Below, piece by piece: positions 36,078 to 47,533 of a stretch of 64,000 bases of DNA. Made by a program: the position numbers and the translations under genes. The DNA is from Branchiostoma floridae (Eukaryota; Chordata; Leptocardii; Amphioxiformes; Branchiostomatidae): assembly GCF_000003815.2 (NCBI RefSeq), contig NC_049991.1, positions 14,415,873 through 14,479,872 on the forward strand, in the 5' to 3' direction. The notes under the pieces were generated by a model, which saw only the letters and a list, made by a program, of their open reading frames with translations, was not told the origin of the DNA and did not search any database. Numbering within the stretch: the first letter of the stretch is position 1; each line of letters starts with the position of its first letter.

Positions 36078-36306
36078 TACTGTAAATGCAGAAATGTTCG
36101 CGGCGGATTAATGTTCGCGGTTTTCGCGGTGACCACTTCACCGCGAACTTAAAACCACCGCGAACTTAAAACCACCGCGAACATTTTTCTATTATGGTAT
36201 TAGACTGCAGTCTATGGTGTTACCGCGAACTTTAATCCACCGCGAAAAGTCCTTTTTCCCGCTACCGCGAAATTAAATCCCCGCGAACTTTAATACATTT
36301 ACAGTA
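36078..36306. mobile_element. MITE with TACTGTAAATG inverted ends and CGCGAA repeats
   Basis: The ends are TACTGTAAATGCAGAAATGT and, inverted, TACTGTAAATGTATTAAAGT. The interior repeats CCGCGAACTTAAAACCA and TTCGCGG words many times in both orientations, giving a fold-back structure of 229 bp. Elements with this TACTGTAAATG..TTCGCGG design are widespread in marine invertebrate genomes. Confidence 0.8.
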
Positions 36307-36639
36307 TTGTATGATATTACGGTTTAACTACAAGAATGACCGTAACTGAACTTTGTTGTTTTCGGGGTGCGCGTTCTGATACGATTACCGTATCTCCAGC
36401 AACAAAGAACCGGGTCGTTGCTTTTGATCTGACTTTCATCAGTACTTTCTCAACCACGTATTTCGCTTTTGTAGCATTCCGCGTATTACTCGCAATCATA
36501 TTTCATAGATAACATTACATTCCTTTTGATGAAAAGTAGTGTTACGAGAGCTTTACAACTTATATGCTTTGACCCTTCTGTCAACGTTGCTTCTCCTGAT
36601 GCTGTTTGATTTCTAAAAAAAACAAGATACGTGGTTGAG

Positions 36640-37140
36640 AAATTGTGAGATCGTGCGGCGTAATCGGCAGCTCTTTGGGCTCAGGCACCAGAGGTCCCAA
36701 GTTCGAAACCTGCGATGTAACTGATCTCGTGACCTTGGGAACCTCAACGACTTTCCTCACTTTACACCTCTCAGGTGAAAATGAACCTAGCTTCGGAGCC
36801 GTCCCTGGGATGTCCCGTGTTTGGGGAGAGCCACACCTCGAGCAACTTAAAGAAGCCATCGCACTTTTTATCGAAGAGAGGAGGGGTCCTTCCCGATGTG
36901 AGTGGCTCAACCCTACAGTCCTAAGGCCGCACATGGGACAATTGCCGTCATCTAGAGGTCACCTGAGTGGCGCCAAATAGCAGCTTGCCCCAGACACTTG
37001 CGATACAGCCCCGCCTATTGTAAGCTCCTCGCAATTCAGCTGTTTAGTTGTACTGTTACATGTAGTAGCTGTTATACATGTAGACCTTACGAAAGTCGCT
37101 GTACTTTTGTCGTGTCAATAAAGATTTCTGATTCAGCCCC
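36640..37140 (+). mobile_element. Old tRNA-derived SINE (diverged)
   Basis: After a B-box-like AAGTTCGAAACCTGC, this copy carries the core words seen in the younger copy at 60921: GACTTTCCTCACTTTACACC, AACCTAGCTTCGG and TGTCCCGTGTTTGGGGAGAG, then CAACTTAAAGAAGCC. Many substitutions show it is old. The 3' limit is uncertain; the end near AATAAAGATTTCTGATTCAG may be its tail. Confidence 0.6.
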
Positions 37141-37652
37141 TGGCTGCCAAGAGAGAGTAGTCAGCCCACCCAATACGGAAAAAAAGATAATGTTATACCT
37201 TATAAGTTTTAACGCCCTTTGTCATAGTTGCTACTACTGGTGTTTGATTTCTCTAAAATAATGATAGAGATCATCTATACAGAGGGTCTCCTTGGAGTGA
37301 ACATGTTGAGGGTGAGCATCCCTCCCAACTCCATTCAGGTTCATTCCAGCGATGACAAATTTCCAATACCGTTACAAAATTGATGTGTTTTCTTCCTTCA
37401 AGTTCGCGTCTATCTGAACCTGACAGATGCGGTCATCATCTGGTTACAATCTTGAAACTAAAGACGATGTTTACAAGGTCCGGCTCTCCACAGAAGACCA
37501 GTCACTTCTGATACAAACAAATGCGTGCCAGACATAGCGACTCCGCGGGAAAGTTAGGGTACGTGTCCCCTTAAAATGTATTTTCTTTTCAAGGACACGT
37601 TAAGCGTCTTAACGTGACCAAGGGTAGTCGCACACCCGCACTGCCCGTCAAA

Positions 37653-40600
37653 ATGGCCGGGCTAGCAGGGCTGATGATGGTAAAGCTCGTTACGATGGCT
37701 TATCTTCTCGTAAACCGAGGCTGTGCCGTTATGTCAGCATCCCAAGTAGACGAGCAGGGGACTTGTTCCAAACCCTGCACCAACATTACTGTGGTGGCTT
37801 CGCCTGGACAGAAGGGAGATATGGGGCTAAGAGGTAAGGAACGGGTATTTTGTTCACTTAATGTCTTTCTTCCGTGTCTTTATTGCCTTCCTACGTAATC
37901 TCAGAAAAAGATGTAAGAATCAAACTCAGTCTCTGTGTTTTGTGCGTATCTGCAACATTTAGTATATACTTGAGTATTCTAAACATTTCAGCCAGCTCCG
38001 AGTAGACGTACTATAAAAAGACCCATGAAATGTCGCAAAACCAGGCATAAAATTCCAAGACTAAGCCTTCCACCTAGATTTGCTAAATTCGTTTCTTCTG
38101 CTTAGATTTTAAAGACGAGAAATATTGTCATTCCGAATCTGGAGACGGTAAGCAACCAATGAAGCTTCTTTGACCCATGAGACGTACGTACCCTAGTGCC
38201 AAAATAGGCGGAGAAGTCTCAAGATGATCTTAAAGACTTCTTGTAAGGGGATTAAGAGGATCAGGGTAACTTGAGTCATGTAGGCATGATACGATATACT
38301 ACTCTCCAAGCAGAGGTTGATGGGGGAAAATCGTGTCAATTATGTGTACAGAATTTATGTTTCAGGACAGTATAAATGGCAGGAATATTAGAATAAAGCT
38401 AGTGCTATAGCTTTATCTAGTTTTTGAGGTCGTAGGGGCGGTGAGCTGTCATCAAATGTACTTAGGGTCTTGAAAGGCACCGAAGTCCATTTTTACATAT
38501 AGGTGAAGGAGGGAAAGTCGTGTAAAGTGTCTTTCGTAGGGTGGGTACCGGTACGGTTGGTACGTGTACCGGTCCAAAACCGTTTTGTTCTTCTTGAAAA
38601 AAAAAAAACGGGCCTCAAAAATCAGTGGACCGGATTGTGGACCGATTAGAAAATGAACAAATAATACCGGCAGGCGTCCACGTGTTTTGAGGCTTATAGG
38701 CCCAAGAAAAAACAAGAGCGAAGTAGAGGAAAGTTGACGTCATTTTTAGCAAGTTTCTACAGTCAAACTTAGTCTAGGTTAACATATATAGACATTACCC
38801 ATTAGTGTTGTTTATAGAACAAGATGATAGGATTTTAAAACGCCAGTAGAAGTAGGATACTGCACCAAACAGATTCCCTTGTAGCGAAGTGGACCATTCA
38901 AGTATAGCCCATTCACACGTTTTCACAGACAATTAGGTTAAGGTCCGGACCTGGGCCTGGTCTCCTGGACCTGAACCGTACCTGGACCAGAATTTCCTGT
39001 ACCGGTACCCACCCATAGTCTTTCCCATGGACACAACGTCCATCCAGGAACGCTGGGAGTCGAACCCGTGACCTCTGGATCTCGAGTCCGCTCGCCAAGC
39101 TACTCGGTTTATACAAGCTGCTATGAAATTCAGAATAAAGATCGAGCTTACACACGCAATGCTACAAATCAGGGCGGGAGTCGCGACACAAGTGACTCCA
39201 CAAAGTGATGTATATTTTTCTGCAGTCTAACAGGTTAATTTGGGTCCATTAGGGCGGACAGGCTTAGGGCAGGGCTTTAATCACACGAATGTGTACGGGG
39301 TGCATCTGGGATCCATGAGCACCATTATCACAACTATAAAAGCGTGCATAAATCTGTCATTCTGTGGTACCTCAAGAATGCCGACACTAGTTCTGTCTTA
39401 TCAGTTCTCCAACTGCAATATGGCCTTTATGTTGTACACTGTCTTGTTAACTGGCTGTCATGCTTATTGCATATTCAGTATTCCTGAAGTGTTCTGGAAG
39501 ACGTTTAAACGCAGTGAAGCGTTTGATTGGATGACAACAATTCGTTTGGGCACCACAGAATTAAATGAGGCATACCACACAAAGTGATAAACGTTCTGAC
39601 AGGTAACAAATAGCATACTCATTATATCATTATGAAAAAAATGCCTAATATTATGCTGATGCCTCAGTGCCTGACGAAATACATCGGAAGCTATCTGAAA
39701 TGTCTGGCCGTTAAAGAAATTATCTAGTTCATTGTGTAACCCTTGTATTGCGTGGGTTATAACCTGGATGTCTAACCTTCTTGGATGTGCCGTGTCATCT
39801 CCTTAAGTTTTGGACTTGAAGTTATTGACGTAGTTTGTTTGTTTGTTTGTATATTGCAGGGGAGCCCGGAGCACAAGGACCTCTTGGCGTAAAAGGAAAG
39901 AAAGGCGACCGCGGCAGTATGGGGCTGGTGGGGCCGATAGGCATTCCAGGTGCTCAAGGAAACCCAGGTGATGTTGGTGCGTCAGGTGAGAAGGGAGAGC
40001 GGGGACTGAAAGGCATATATGGACCACCTGGTCGGAAAGGTGATACAGGTGACCCAGGTGACCCAGGTGTGCGGGGATTTCCTGGAGTGAAAGGCCCGCC
40101 AGGTGAGAAAGGATCTCCGGGTTGGCTAGGTCTCCCGGGTAGACCTGGCAAGAAAGGAGGCAAAGGCGACCCGGGGCGGAGAGGTGCGAACGGACAGGCA
40201 GGTGTGCCGGGGCCGCCAGGTGTAGGCTCACCTGGACGGAAGGGAGAGAAGGGCGAGCCAGGAAGAACAAGCGCCGCCGGAGCGTCATCTCTTGTTATTC
40301 CGGGACCACCTGGTTCCATAGGATTACCTGGAGAAAAGGGAGATAAAGGCACGCCTGGGAGAACTGGTGCGGTTGGGCTACCTGGTATCCCAGGGCGACC
40401 AGGTGAGGGCGTGACTGGGAAAAAGGGAGCAAAAGGTGATGAGGGGAAAATCGGCGCCACCGGAGTACCTGGAGAAAAGGGCGAGAAAGGTGTGGAGGGA
40501 AGGACCGGCCCTCCAGGCTTACCTGGGCAGGATGGCGTGGCAGGTGAGAAGGGAGAGAAAGGTGAGCCTGCTGAGGTGAGAACAACTCGGGTGCGTGGTG

Positions 40601-41430
40601 TCCCAGGTGAGGATGGTTTACCTGGAGAGAAGGGACAGAAAGGTGATCCCGGCAGACCAGGACCGCCGGGCGAGTCAACCTACACAACAGTGAGCGGCGC
40701 GTCGTACGCGCTGCAAGGACCACCTGGATCTAGGGGGGTGCCGGGAGACAAGGGGGAGAAAGGCGACAGGGGGTTCCCTGGTGACAGGGGGTTCGAGGGC
40801 GGACAGGGAACACCTGGTTATCCGGGCTCACCTGGACCTGAAGGTATGCCAGGTATGAAGGGACCTAAAGGTGACCCAGGAAAGCCAGGTAAGACAGGTA
40901 CACCGGGTGAATATGGTCAACCAGGTGGTCAGGGGAGGACAGGGTTCAAAGGCGACAAGGGCGAGCCGGGAAAGTCGTGCAACTGTGGAGGGGGGGTGTT
41001 GGGCGCGCACGGCCGCTTGGCGGACTTACCGTTCGTGGCGTTCTCCGCCGCTTTAGCCAACCGCATCCTCAACGCCCTGGAAAACACGATCGTGACGTAC
41101 AACATCGTCCACACCAACGTGGGGAGGGCGTACGACATGACAACGGGGAAGTTCGCGCCTTCCATACGGGGGTACTACGTGTTGGCGTTCTCCGGCATGA
41201 CGACAAGCGTGAAGGACTCCGCCTACTGGAGCCGGCTGATGCTGAACGGAGAACCTGTCATCAGCCTGTACGACAAGTCGCTCGGTGAGCATCTCTCCAG
41301 CAGTAACAGCGCCATCTTGTTACTGAAGCCTGGGGACGAGGTTTGGGTGGAGCTGGACGCTCGGTCCTCCATGTGGGGGGACTACACGGGTTACGTCACG
41401 TTCTCAGGGTACCTCATCCACCATGTATGA
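37653..41430 (+). CDS. Collagen-C1q domain protein A2 (583 aa)
   Basis: Secreted C1q-family protein built like A1. Exon 1 is 37653-37833 and exon 2 is 39860-41430, with a phase-1 intron (CTAAGAG/gtaagg ... tattgcag/GG). ATG 37653 has a good context (AAAATGG) and opens a signal peptide (VKLVTMAYLLV core). GTCSKPCTNITVVA follows with a Cys pair and an N-glycosylation sequon almost identical to A1. The collagen region runs to about residue 433, with interruptions such as SLVIPG, EPAEVRTTRV and TYTTVSGASYAL. A CNC pair (434, 436) precedes the C1q head at 452-583. The C1q exon is closest to A3 (shared DKSLGEHLSS and LLLKPGDEVW), whereas exon 1 is closest to A1. The intron holds a SINE split by a later DNA element. 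Confidence 0.9.
38300..38323. repeat. Solo end of the TACTCTCCAAGCAGAG family
   Basis: TACTCTCCAAGCAGAGGTT matches the left tip of the intact elements at 2743 and 45312 but no partner end follows. It is a truncated remnant in intron 1 of A2. Confidence 0.5.
38424..39112 (-). mobile_element. tRNA-derived SINE interrupted by a DNA element
   Basis: On the minus strand the 5' part (39112 down to about 39015) has GGCGAGCGGACTCGAGATC and a B box GGTTCGACTCC. The 3' part (about 38538 down to 38424) has ACACGACTTTCCCTCCTTCA and CACCGCCCCTACGACCTC, matching the SINE at 29718-29987. The two parts are separated by the 476-bp inverted-repeat element at 38539-39014, so the SINE is older than that insertion. 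Confidence 0.65.
38539..39014. mobile_element. Non-autonomous DNA element with GGGTGGGTACCGGTAC ends
   Basis: The left end GGGTGGGTACCGGTAC is matched inverted by GTACCGGTACCCACCC at the right. Subterminal words GGTCC and GGACC recur throughout. No coding domain is present in 476 bp. It lies inside a SINE. Confidence 0.75.
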
Positions 41431-41528
41431 TTTATAGCAGAGACCAATCGAACATTTTTGTACACTCAAAGTAAAGGGAAATATCTTCAATCAGCCTCTG
41501 GTAGCGAGGGATTGTGTAACATAGGATA

Positions 41529-41772
41529 TAAAAGGCGAGGTCCCAATTGGAAAAATTGGAGCAGGTCTTTTTTGGGGCAAAAGCTTGGGGCCACTGGGGT
41601 ATTTTTTTTTAGCCCGGCCGGGCACCAGGTTGAATTGGCGTCGGATTTAAAATGAATCCGGGACCCGGTAACCCCGGTATCCAGCAGTCCACTAGGACAA
41701 ATTTGTGGCTTCGGAGCCCGGCCGGGACTACATCCCTGACGGGCACCGGTGCAGTTGGGACCTAAGCCTAAC
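41529..41772. mobile_element. MITE with GGCxxAGGTCCCAA ends and CCCGGCCGGG motifs
   Basis: AAAGGCGAGGTCCCAATTGG on the left pairs with CAGTTGGGACCTAAGCC on the right. Two GCCCGGCCGGG blocks lie inside. It resembles the GC-block element at 1152-1355 in organisation. It sits about 100 bp past the A2 stop and could overlap its 3' UTR. Confidence 0.5.
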
Positions 41773-43027
41773 TGTGAAGGAAGCCGTAGACTCAAGCAAC
41801 AAGCTTGTGCAATACGAACACGTTTCCAACTGTTCTTGACAAAAAAGGGTACTACCCAATGTATCACTTAAAAGAGAGGAATTGTGTGTGCATTGTAACC
41901 GCCAAAATGAACTTTTATAAATTACTTCGTTGTCTAAAATCTGGTACATTGTATCTGGAAGATAAGATGGGATGAGAATAAACCTGGTTAGCACTGTATT
42001 CGCAGGCAGTTATTATCACATTAAATTGTTGTAAACTCTGTTAAGTATGGAAAACAAGACGATTTTGATACATCAAAGCAGTTGTCTGTGTAATCATTTC
42101 CAGTCTCACGACATCAACGGAGATTTTGTAAGAGATTTCGACGACGAACGGCGTCGGCTGGCAGAAAGTGTGGTTTGTATAAGATCACGTGAAGCGTGGA
42201 CTTGGCTCCAGTCTACAGCGACTGGGTCAGAATTTGAACTGTCCGTTTACACCATCTGGCTCTCGCTACGATGCGATATGACATGCTCAGTCTTTCTGTG
42301 GCATGTTTGACACCACCAGTGCATCTAACCTTGGATCCTACGTAAACCGAGCACAGAGTCTTTTCTTTCTTTCTTTACCCTGAGTAATGGTAAGATGGAT
42401 AGATGGAAAAGTTGAAAACTAAAGCGATGTACGACTCCAAAACGCAGCAGTGCCTATTACCGGCAGGGTTGGCAGCACATGTGTCTGTGTGTGTGTGTTA
42501 GTGATTGTGTAAACCTTTGAAGTTAACATGCCCCTACTTAAAGTGTCAACGTCACAGAATTAATATCCTCTAGAGCCACCGAGAACAATTTTGTTCATCT
42601 TGTGCCAGAATAATCAACCTAATAACACCATACTGCTTGTCTTTCGTCCTATAATTTCAATACCCACAGTATGTACATTATCTTGTCTATTTTCTTTTAT
42701 ATAAACTCGTCTTCTTTCTTCTAACTACCAAAGGCAAATATCACATGTCTAGCCACATGTGCAGTTGCTGTTTCTAAATCAACGTCACATGCACCCAATT
42801 TGGAACACAAGGATCGGTTTACTATACATAGGTACATACAAGCAAGAGAGGCTATTGTCGCAATTGTAGAACAAGGCCAGATTGCCAGAATAACAACTAA
42901 ACCTTTGACTTCAATCTTGGCACTCTGAGGATTTCGTCGGGGTATTCTCCAATTTTTTGGTTCGCTGTCTCTGAGCAAATATTTTGCAAATTTCCCGTAC
43001 GACGTTCTGTCCACAACCCTACCTGCC

Positions 43028-45004
43028 ATGGCGGAGACCAGGGCTCGACTTGCTACCTGCGCGGCAGGCTGTTCTGTTTTCCTCTGTTTTGTCTTTTTAT
43101 GTTCGTGTAAGGCGGCAGAGGAAGACTCCTGTTCCACACCTTGTACCAACATCACCGTGCTGGCTTCAGCCGGGCCGCCCGGACCTAAAGGGGCCATGGG
43201 GCCGAGAGGCCTCAGGGGTGAGTGTCCGCTAATATTTCACGAATTTATATTCGGCATTGCTAGCAAAAAGAAAGCTTGTGTTTGATTCCGTGACCGTTAC
43301 CATTGTGCAGTCGTTGCCAATTTTTAGATAGTTGGTTCGTCGCTTCTACCTATCCCGCTTGCATCGTAACAATGTGTCACTACTTAGCCACTGGTATTAC
43401 TGATGTATTTAGTTTAGTCATGTCAGGTCTCGACTAAGTGGAAATGAAGAAGGTTGGAAGCCGTCCAATCATCTCTTATACAGTAATAAATTAGCAAATG
43501 TCGTCTAGGCAAGCATTCTCAAGGTTCACCCGGTCTAAATTACATAATGTGTTTCTCATAAAAGGTAGGTCTTTCAATTTACCGTTGAAGATATATCATA
43601 AGCACATCTGATCCCTTTAAAAATTACTATACGAAAGACCGCTGTCACTTACTACAGTAGTCTTTCAGACTAGAGAGGCGCCTGTGCATGGATCTAATCC
43701 AGAAGCACTTGGCACACACATTTACATGCTTTAACATGGAAGACATACATGTTATATACAGATACAATTTAACTGTAAAACAGGGCATCATATATCATAT
43801 ATAATATCACATATATATCATACAAGAAAAGATATATAAGAAGGACACAGTGCTGCTTTATCTCAAAGACGTTTGTTTGGATGTAACAGGTGAGCCGGGA
43901 CTGTGTGAGCTGGTACGAGGGGACGGAGGAGGGGGATATGGCGGCGCGATGGGGCCGGCCAAGATTTCATGTGCTCCGGGAAAGCCAAATGTGACAGGAC
44001 GCCCAGGTAAAAATGGAGAGCAAGGCCCGCCAGGTGCACCTGGTCGACGTGGTCCCAAGGGAGATCCAGGTCAGACAGGTGTGCGGGGGTTTCCTGGAAT
44101 AGAGGGCCCGCCAGGTGAGAAGGGGGATCGAGGATGGATGGGTCTCCAGGGAATGCCTGGTGAGAAAGGAAAGAAAGGTGACCAGGGACAAGCAGGTGAG
44201 AACGGACGGGCAGGTGTGCCGGGACCGCCAGGTGTGGGATCACCTGGACAGAAGGGAGACAAGGGGGAGCCAGGTGTGCAGGGTCCGCCAGGTGTACCAG
44301 GTCCTGCAGCTGCGACTGGACCGTCAAACGTCGTACAGGGGCCGCCCGGGTCGCGAGGTCTCACGGGAGACAAGGGAGAGAAGGGCGACAGGGGGGCTCG
44401 TGGTAGACAGGGTGTACCTGGTTACCCGGGCAGACCTGGGCAATCAGGTGTGTCAGGTCGTAAAGGTGATCCAGGAAAACCAGGCGCGACAGGTAAAAAT
44501 GGACAACCAGGTAACCAGGGGCAGAAGGGTGAGGCTGGCTGGCCCTGCCGGTCGACTTGTCCCGGGGGACCTGGTCCGCAAGCAGCGGTACCGGCAGACG
44601 TACCGTTCGTCGCGTTCTCCGCCGTCCTAGCCAACCGCGTCCTCAACGTCCCCGAAAACACGATCGTGACGTACAACTCCGTCATCACGAACGCCGGAAA
44701 CGCTTACGACGAGATTACGGGAAAGTTCGCGCCTTCCGTTCCAGGGTACTACATGTTCACGTTCTCCGGGATGACGACTAGCGTGAAGGGCTCCGCCTAC
44801 TGGAGTCGGCTGACAAAGAACGGAAAGCCGATCATCAGCGTGTACGACAAGTCGCTCGGAGAACATCTCTCTAGCAGTAACAGCGCCATCTTGTTACTGA
44901 AGCCTGGGGACGAGGTCTGGGTGGAGCTGGACGCTCGGTCCTCCATGTGGGGGGGCTACACGGGTTACGTCACGTTCTCAGGGTACCTCATCCACCATGT
45001 ATAA
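43028..45004 (+). CDS. Collagen-C1q domain protein A3 (434 aa) with RGD-bearing insert
   Basis: Secreted C1q-family protein. Exon 1 is 43028-43217 and exon 2 is 43890-45004 (phase 1; CAGGG/gtgagt ... taacag/GT). ATG 43028 lies in a strong context (GCCATGG) and starts a signal peptide (CSVFLCFVFLCS core). DSCSTPCTNITVLA gives the Cys pair and sequon, followed by GPPGPKGAMGPRGLRG. Unlike its sisters, exon 2 opens with about 35 non-collagenous residues containing two Cys, an Arg-Gly-Asp at 73-75 (LCELVRGDGGGG), a second Cys (ISCAPG) and an Asn-Val-Thr sequon. Regular Gly-X-Y then continues. A CRSTC pair (283, 287) precedes the C1q head at 303-434. Exon 1 is nearly identical to A4 over its last 104 bases, while the C1q region is nearly identical to A2. 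Confidence 0.9.
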
Positions 45005-45311
45005 CAGGAGAACAGGAAGAGACAAGGAAGTTCATCTGAGTTGGCAAAATACACTATGAAGAAATCTATGCTATAACACAAAAACTGAACTCATCGGAAT
45101 TTTTGACTGGCTCGCTCAGTCTTCTTCAGTAAATGTTCGGTGAAAAACAGATTCTTCAACAACACAGGCGACCCAGTTCGTCGTCACTAAAACAAGGGTC
45201 CACAACACATTCATATTGAATCCCCCGGGTTACACAGTTTCGCTGGAGTGCATCAATATTCAGGATACCGAACAGGACTACTTTGTGAGAGGAGTAAAAG
45301 AGGCCATCTGC

Positions 45312-45544
45312 TATTCTCCAAGCAGAGGTTAGGCACCGGCTGTTTTTTTTAGTCGTTTCTGTCGGGCTTTCTATTTTGTATTGTATCTTGCTGTGTTAAA
45401 ACCTAGGTTAGGTTTCCGCACCTTCAAGGCTGGCTAGGTTAGGTTTTAACACAGCAAGATGCAATCCAAAATAGAAATCCCGATATAAACGACTAAAAAA
45501 ACGTTTAAAAATACAGCCGGAGCCTAACCTCTGCTTGGAGAGTA
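45312..45544. mobile_element. Fold-back MITE, TACTCTCCAAGCAGAG family (best-preserved copy)
   Basis: The ends are TATTCTCCAAGCAGAGGTTA and TAACCTCTGCTTGGAGAGTA. The arms run inward for about 100 bp almost perfectly (GGC(A/T)CCGGCTGT, AGTCGTTT, CTATTTTG, TTGCTGTGTTAAAACC and their inverses), leaving a small loop around CACCTTCAAGG. TA at both ends suggests a TA target. It is non-coding. Confidence 0.85.
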
Positions 45545-46123
45545 ACCATCTGCATTCCGGCGGAGGCAGGTGGCGGTATCGACTTCCAACAACCTTTGAC
45601 CATTGCTGACGTCACACGCGCATAACGTTAACGTTATGAGTTCAGAGCGACTGGGCGAGACAGCTGGAAAAGACTGGGAGAATAGGGCGTTAGGCTTTGT
45701 GCAAGTACAGTAAGCGTAATCATGTCAATAACCGTTACTGTAATATTGGGCAATGAATGTAATAATTCATTACAATTAGGTTAAGAAAGGGGATCCTTCA
45801 ACAAAAATTGTTATCCACCTAGTTCACGCATAAATGTCAAACTCTGGGGTAGAAGATAAATATTACTTTACGTCTTCATGCGCTGTTAGGACACGGTCAT
45901 AAATGACGATATGTATCAGAGAAAATTGTCTTCACTGCCAGCCACACTTGATTGGCCATGTTTTATCAGTACGATAAAAGTAGCTCTCTTCACATCAGGG
46001 AAATCGGCACCTCCGATGTACTGGGAAGTATTGCCAACAATATTTTGGTATCGTTACAAGTGCCTTTGTGGTGTAGTAGAACTTCACACGAAGTCATTTC
46101 CGCACCTTCAAGGCGGCGTAAGG

Positions 46124-46431
46124 TAGCCCTCTTCGCAGACTAGCAGGGCTGGCTTTTATTTTATGGGAAGGTGTTAATGTTGGCGATTTTCAACTTTGAC
46201 TAAGGTTCTCTTATGCCGGGACCTAGGAAGGTAGTTTGCCGTGGGAAGGAGTTTCTCCCCGTAGCGGCAAACTACCTTTCCAGGCAAACTCCCTCCCACG
46301 GCAAACTCCCTTTCCCGATGTGTTAGTCAACGTTGAGAATCGCGAACCAGCAGTGCCCCCCACCCCACCCCATAAAATGAAATAAAATATAAGCCAGCAA
46401 CACTAGCTAGAGTCTGCGAAGGAGGCTAGCC
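46124..46431. mobile_element. Fold-back element with GGGAGTTTGCC repeats, copy 2
   Basis: The outer arms TAGCCCTCTTCGCAGACTA and (inverted right end) TAGCCTCCTTCGCAGACT enclose inner arms GGCGATTTTCAAC..TGACTAA and TTAGTCAACGTTGAGAATCGC. The middle holds repeated GGCAAACT(A/C)CC words in both orientations. It is the same family as 1381-1648, with better preserved tips. Confidence 0.65.
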
Positions 46432-47481
46432 AAAAGGCATAAACTTTATAAAGGAGTATTTCAACAGTCTCCGGCGGCAGGCAGGCGGAAGGCAGGTAAT
46501 GAGACGTGGAGCATAAACTTGGCAGGCGTTCAAGGTCAGCGGCTTAAGCGGACTCCCAACTTCTTAAGACCACATGCGGAGCGGATGATTCACAGCCGAA
46601 ACCGCCTGCTAAGAATCTGACTGCGGATGTCCTTTCTCTTTCTTCGATAAACAAGTATGAACAGTTTGTGTTAGAGTGTACGCAGTATGGGGACATTCCA
46701 GTATAATCGGTGATGGTGACATATCTAACAAAAACACTTTGCCCTCCGGAATTAAAAAGTGAAGAGAGCTTCACTTGCACTTATCGTTTATCTATCATGT
46801 GTGTAGTGACTATTGTTGTGTCAGAAAATACGGTGTTTATGTATTTACGAATACTGTGCGTATGCCTGTGTAAACAAAACTTACACAAAACGATGAAGAT
46901 GCGTATGAGGTGCGTATTATATTGTGCTTACGATTGCGTATAACAAAAATGTCGATACGGAACTCATACGGAAGTAGAATACTCACAAGTGTGTGAGACC
47001 CAAATGTTCTGTTCGTGACGAAAAAGAAGACCAATGCAAAGGTTGAACTTTTCCTATGTAAACCGTTTCTGTTGCTCGAGGAAGATTCCACAGCAAAGCA
47101 GGAATGACAATTCAACGATACCTGTCTTCAAACTGAGTTAAGGGCGTTTGTCACGGACGCCCATAACCGGTGACAAAAAATCCACCTGCTCCTCTTTATC
47201 TACAACATACCGCACATTTCTAAAAATAGAACACACAATTTAAAGGTGATCAAGGTCCTGTCGTGTAGCCCCATTGACAAATCCGGTCTTCAACCCCGGA
47301 AGATGGATGCGCCAGATGTGGAACTTCTCACGTGAGTCAGAAGAAGTCGTTTAGCAAATGCTGCAAATAAGTAAATGGCTACATGGACAAGTCAGGTGCA
47401 CATTCTCTGCTATCCCTGATGTACACGTCTTGAAATACACCCTTGGGAGATATAATGACGTCCTCGAAATGTATTCACTAG

Positions 47482-47484
<3 letters not shown>

Positions 47485-47532
<48 letters not shown>
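47485..47532. repeat. (GT)n microsatellite in duplication unit 1
   Basis: About 24 uninterrupted GT dinucleotides. The paralogous tract in unit 2 lies at about 48641-48702 and carries CG interruptions. Confidence 0.95.
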
Positions 47533-47533
<1 letters not shown>

